Shown piece by piece: positions 60,798 to 64,000 of a stretch of 64,000 bases of DNA. The stretch is from Osedax fenrisi (lineage: Eukaryota; Annelida; Polychaeta; Sabellida; Siboglinidae). Position numbers and translations under genes: made by a program. Positions within the stretch are counted from its first letter, which is position 1. Every line of letters starts with the position of its first letter. Under the pieces are notes generated by a model. That model saw only the letters and a program-made list of their open reading frames with translations, made no database searches and was not told where the DNA came from. The stretch is from the NCBI GenBank assembly GCA_964019155.1, contig OZ025245.1, positions 10,997,961 through 11,061,960 on the forward strand, given 5' to 3'.

Positions 60798-61199
60798 CAT
60801 CATAATTTCGTTGATAAGCTATATATTTAATAGATATTTTTTAAATGCAGAAAATATATTGACTTAATACTCCTATATATATATTATTAATATTATATTA
60901 ACATATAGTTATATACTTAATGTAAATCCTTTTAAAATGATGATTTATTATAATTATTTTTTAATATTTAATACAATTTATATTATTTATATTATAACTT
61001 AATTTGTATTACAAATCATTGACCATCATGGAACCATTTTAAATAATACTGGGGCTTTAGATTTTAGATTGTATTTAGATATGTTTATTTCCTTACTATA
61101 TGTGCAAAATAGCATTTGAAAAATGGTTTGATAAATATTCCCAATCATGTAATTCCTATAGAATACGCGATTTATAGTATACTATGAATCGCGTAAAAA

Positions 61200-61848
61200 T
61201 GATCCAACTGTTGATTTAATACCAGTGCACTCTCCTAAAAAGTATTCTTTTCAATTCCTCAATGCTAGATTAGTACGAAATAAATTGATTTGATTAAACA
61301 ATTAATTATTGATTATAATTTTTCTATATCTGCAATTACTGAGACTTTGTTAACTACTGATTATTCTGCTATATCTCCCCAACTGACCTATTATTAGTTT
61401 TAAGTATTGCTTGTTAATAGGTCTACATCACATCGTCATATGGCCTAGCTTTGTTATTTTCATATGAACTTAAGTTTATTTCATCATCTACCCGATGTTT
61501 CTCTTCATATGAAATTCTGATCTGTACTATTCATTTCCATCATTATTTACCATTGTAAATTACAAAATATAAAATACAAAATACAATTTGTAATTATAGT
61601 TATCTACCGTTCACCTTCATCTAGCCTATGGAGTTTCTTATATGACCTTTCTTATATTTTAGAATCTTTCATATCAGTTAACATTGTTATTCTTAGTAAT
61701 TTTAATATTCAAATTAACAATGAAAATCATGCATCCTTTTAATGAAATTATATTTGTGTATTCCCTGACTCAGCATGTTTGCTTTATTACTAACACTAAT
61801 GGTAATACTATTGATTTTTTTTATATTTAGCTGATTATAAATTGGGGT
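61200..61848 (+). mobile_element. CR1/L2-like LINE endonuclease fragment
   Basis: Plus strand codons in shifting frames: FLNARLVRNKL (cf. LLNCRSL.NK), a decayed LTETW region near 61345, LSTVHLH (cf. VYRPP) near 61610, and LTLLFLVILIFKLTMK (cf. ILGDFNI.......) near 61700. This is the order of the CR1/L2 endonuclease. Cut at 61850 by the next element. Confidence 0.6.
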
Positions 61849-61849
61849 C

Positions 61850-62875
61850 TACGTGGTCTGAAGGAGGATTTATGCTGATGTACCTACTGCCACACTCATT
61901 TAAGGAGTTGTTAGGAAAACCACCTCTTTCAGATCACTAACTCTCCTGCGTTGGCTCCCCTTGCCGACCCTGGCAACCACATTGGCAGGTGGGCTAAAAT
62001 GCAGGAAAGGAATAGGAGAGGTGACAGGTGCTACCTAGTTTAAAATGCCTACAGAAAGAATCAACCAATTCAATATGCCATTAACTACACACAATATTAC
62101 CATGCCGGTTCGGTAGAGGCCCGGATCAACAACGACCGCGCTACCCTCAGTGCTAACCAGGAATGAGGTGCTAATTTTTCTATTGGAAGATCAACAAAAG
62201 AACAACACGTGATCATGATATCCAGAAACTACCTAAATCAATCATTAATATTGGAAGATGGAATGTATGTACACTAAGAAGATGTGGTAAACTTGAGGAA
62301 CTCACAAATGAATTAAAACGATATAGATGTGACATAATAGGTGTTAAGATGACAGGCACAAGATAACTAACAACTGATTATGGACATAAATTATACTATA
62401 AAGGACAGGAAGAACATTTCGAAGGTGTTGGGTTCTTAGTAAGGAAATACTTGACTGATTCAGTTATTAATTATTCTACGATTTCTAGTAGAATTATATC
62501 TGAGTTAAATCTAAACCAATAAATATAAACATCATTCAAGTTTACGCCCCAACAACAAACTATTCAGATAATGAAATTGTAGATTTCTATGAAACTATTA
62601 AAAAATTATTTCATGATTAACCGAGGAAAGATTTTATTATATTAAGATGTGATTAGAATTCTAATAAAGTAAGGAATGCATAAATTAATGGATGTTAAAC
62701 GTTGGACGTTTTGGGATAGGTGACATGAATGACAGAGGGCAGAGGCTACTTTAATTCGCGGAAAGATATAAGCTAGTGGTTACACTACATCCGCACAAAA
62801 CCTCAAGAATATATGTTATATGGAACATCCTACACATACATTTTAAGCTAAAATAAAATGTATGACGTTCATTCG
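61850..62875 (+). mobile_element. RTE-like LINE, 5' UTR and endonuclease
   Basis: The relatively GC-rich 5' UTR (TCTCCTGCGTTGGCTCCCCT, GCCGACCCTGGCAACCACAT, GGCCCGGATCAACAACGACC) precedes an endonuclease read in shifting frames: NIGRWNVCTLRRCGKLEELT, DIIGVKMTGTR, GHKLYYKGQEEHFEGVGFLV and, further on, IQVYAPTTNYSDNEIVDFY and FGIGD.NDRGQRLL near 62720. The motif set is that of RTE-class elements often mis-annotated as craniofacial development protein 2-like. Truncated within the endonuclease. Confidence 0.85.
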
Positions 62876-62984
62876 ATAGTATTTGGTATATTTTAATAAA
62901 TAATGATAACAATAATAATATACATAATTATTGTTATAATATTCATTGATTAAACGATTATTGTAATGATTTTCTTATATTTTA

Positions 62985-64000
62985 AGTCTTTTATATTTCT
63001 TTTTGACTCCAACAATAATCATCTAAGATGTTAATAGTAACATTTTATTGGTATATATCTTCCATTGTCAAAATATCCTGATTGAAGCACCCTCCTTGTT
63101 CTTCACTATAGTAAACAAAGTTATCAGAAAAATAATCTAGATGTGCACTGAGAAAATTAATTTTTATGGACATACGAGCTCAGATATGTATAAAACATAG
63201 AAGCAAGTCTTTCACAACATTTACATATTTTGTACATCTATGATTTTAGAATTTTTTTATTTTTTTTTAATAGTTGACTCTTCTAGTCAACTCTTAATTC
63301 AATATGTCTCATACGTACATCAACATTATTATTAATCATTAACTCACTATTTGTTGATCCATTATAATTTCTCTCATTAACTTAAGAGTAAAATCATGCA
63401 CCTCGTTATCCAATACTTTTACAAAATTCTTCATTAAATTAAGTTTAATGTGTAATGGATGTAATAGGATATTATTAATGGATAAATAATATGCCTGCAT
63501 TAATAAGCGATTGTGACTTAAAGTATGAACCGTGCTAAAATAAATTAATGAATGCTCTGTAACTTAAAAATCACGTTATGTACAATGAATAGCGTATGCT
63601 CGACTATCTCATAAATAGAGAAAGCATGGATATTTTATATATCATTCTTGTCATCCCAAAAGTACCGATATAACATTTAAGTCTCCACATATATTTCAAG
63701 TATGGTCATTGTATATTTATGAATCAAGGGGAATAGACATGTTGTTATATCTTCCAGTCAATTGTAGCGAATATCCCATGTGAATAAATACAACAGTATT
63801 ACTATTATAGATAAATACAGTTTTTCAACTTGTATTTGATGAGTCTATGAATAGCCTCTATTATTGCCTATATCATTATGGTTCATAGGATATACCCATT
63901 AATACAATTACTCCATTTACATTATGGCAATATATCGATGAACCGTCTTGAAAAATTATCTTTTAAAGTATTTTTGAAAGTCATTTACACGATGACGGTA
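62985..64000 (-). pseudogene. Relic of a repeated arthropod ORF family (ICGDL...HIKLNLMKNFVK)
   Basis: On the minus strand from 64000 down: RLFIDSSNTS, NICGDLNVISVLLG, YPCFLYL.DSRAYA, LHPLHIKLNLMKNFVKVLDN, LSAHLDYFSDN, EEQGGCFNQDI and LDDYCW, separated by stops. These blocks, in this order, characterise an intronless protein family found in many copies in arthropod and some other invertebrate genomes (typical form ...FIDSSK..LKAVLLHNGN...ICGDLKV...CFLCEWDSR...PPLHIKLGLMK.FVK...HLDFFP.N...ERFHQD...DYCW). Its function and the element that carries it are not known to me; transposon-derived is likely. The 5' part is outside the window. Confidence 0.75.

Overview
This is animal nuclear DNA, extremely AT-rich (by eye about four fifths A+T) and crowded with (TA)n arrays. 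The evidence is split genes with small exons and AG/GT splice borders, several clades of non-LTR retrotransposon (CR1/L2-like, Jockey-like, RTE-like), a tRNA-derived SINE, a Ty3/Gypsy remnant, MITEs, and a relic of a repeated ORF family common in arthropod genomes. An arthropod with a very AT-rich genome, for example a parasitoid wasp, fits best. That is inference; nothing here fixes the species.

The host content is a pair of M13 (neprilysin-family) metallopeptidase genes, called NEPL-A and NEPL-B here, arranged head to head. NEPL-A is on the minus strand: start codon at 30604, last recognised exon at 2158, C-terminal exon(s) not found. Eighteen exons were read by eye and join in consistent phase, except across a short stretch at 21855-22160. 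They run from a signal-peptide exon through the CxxFYEFAC exon and the HEMMH zinc exon to the ENISD zinc exon. NEPL-B is on the plus strand, starting at 42838. It repeats the same exon lengths and phases up to 55152, but carries a lost donor with stops, a frameshift in an A-tract and a lost acceptor, so it looks like a young pseudogene. No downstream exon is seen before the window ends.

Region by region: 1-2150 holds two families of short tandem repeats and one doubtful exon. 2158-9067 holds the 3' half of NEPL-A with LINE pieces in its introns, including a 1.5-kb LINE-derived palindrome. 9190-16260 is intronic, with CR1/L2-like LINEs, a foldback element and a SINE. 16260-19600 is a nearly full-length Jockey-like LINE. 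19660-30604 holds the 5' half of NEPL-A, a SINE palindrome and LINE ends. 30605-42837 is the shared upstream spacer: a (TAC)n array of about 515 bp, LINE pieces, a SINE, a (TAA)n array and the best-preserved LINE (38190-41963, ORF1 plus ORF2). 42838-55152 is NEPL-B with LINE, SINE and MITE insertions and a G-rich block. 55330-64000 is a transposon nest: RTE-like LINE, Ty3/Gypsy pol, MITE, CR1/L2 endonuclease, RTE-like 5' end, then the conserved repeated-ORF relic.

Both M13 genes start with a hydrophobic segment without a cytoplasmic tail, so the products are expected to be secreted rather than membrane-anchored. NEPL-A keeps the zinc ligands and catalytic glutamate but differs from the family at the substrate-binding NA(F/Y)Y segment. 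No bacterial-type operons, rRNA genes, functional tRNA genes or CRISPR arrays were seen. All coordinates were derived by eye; splice borders are predictions.
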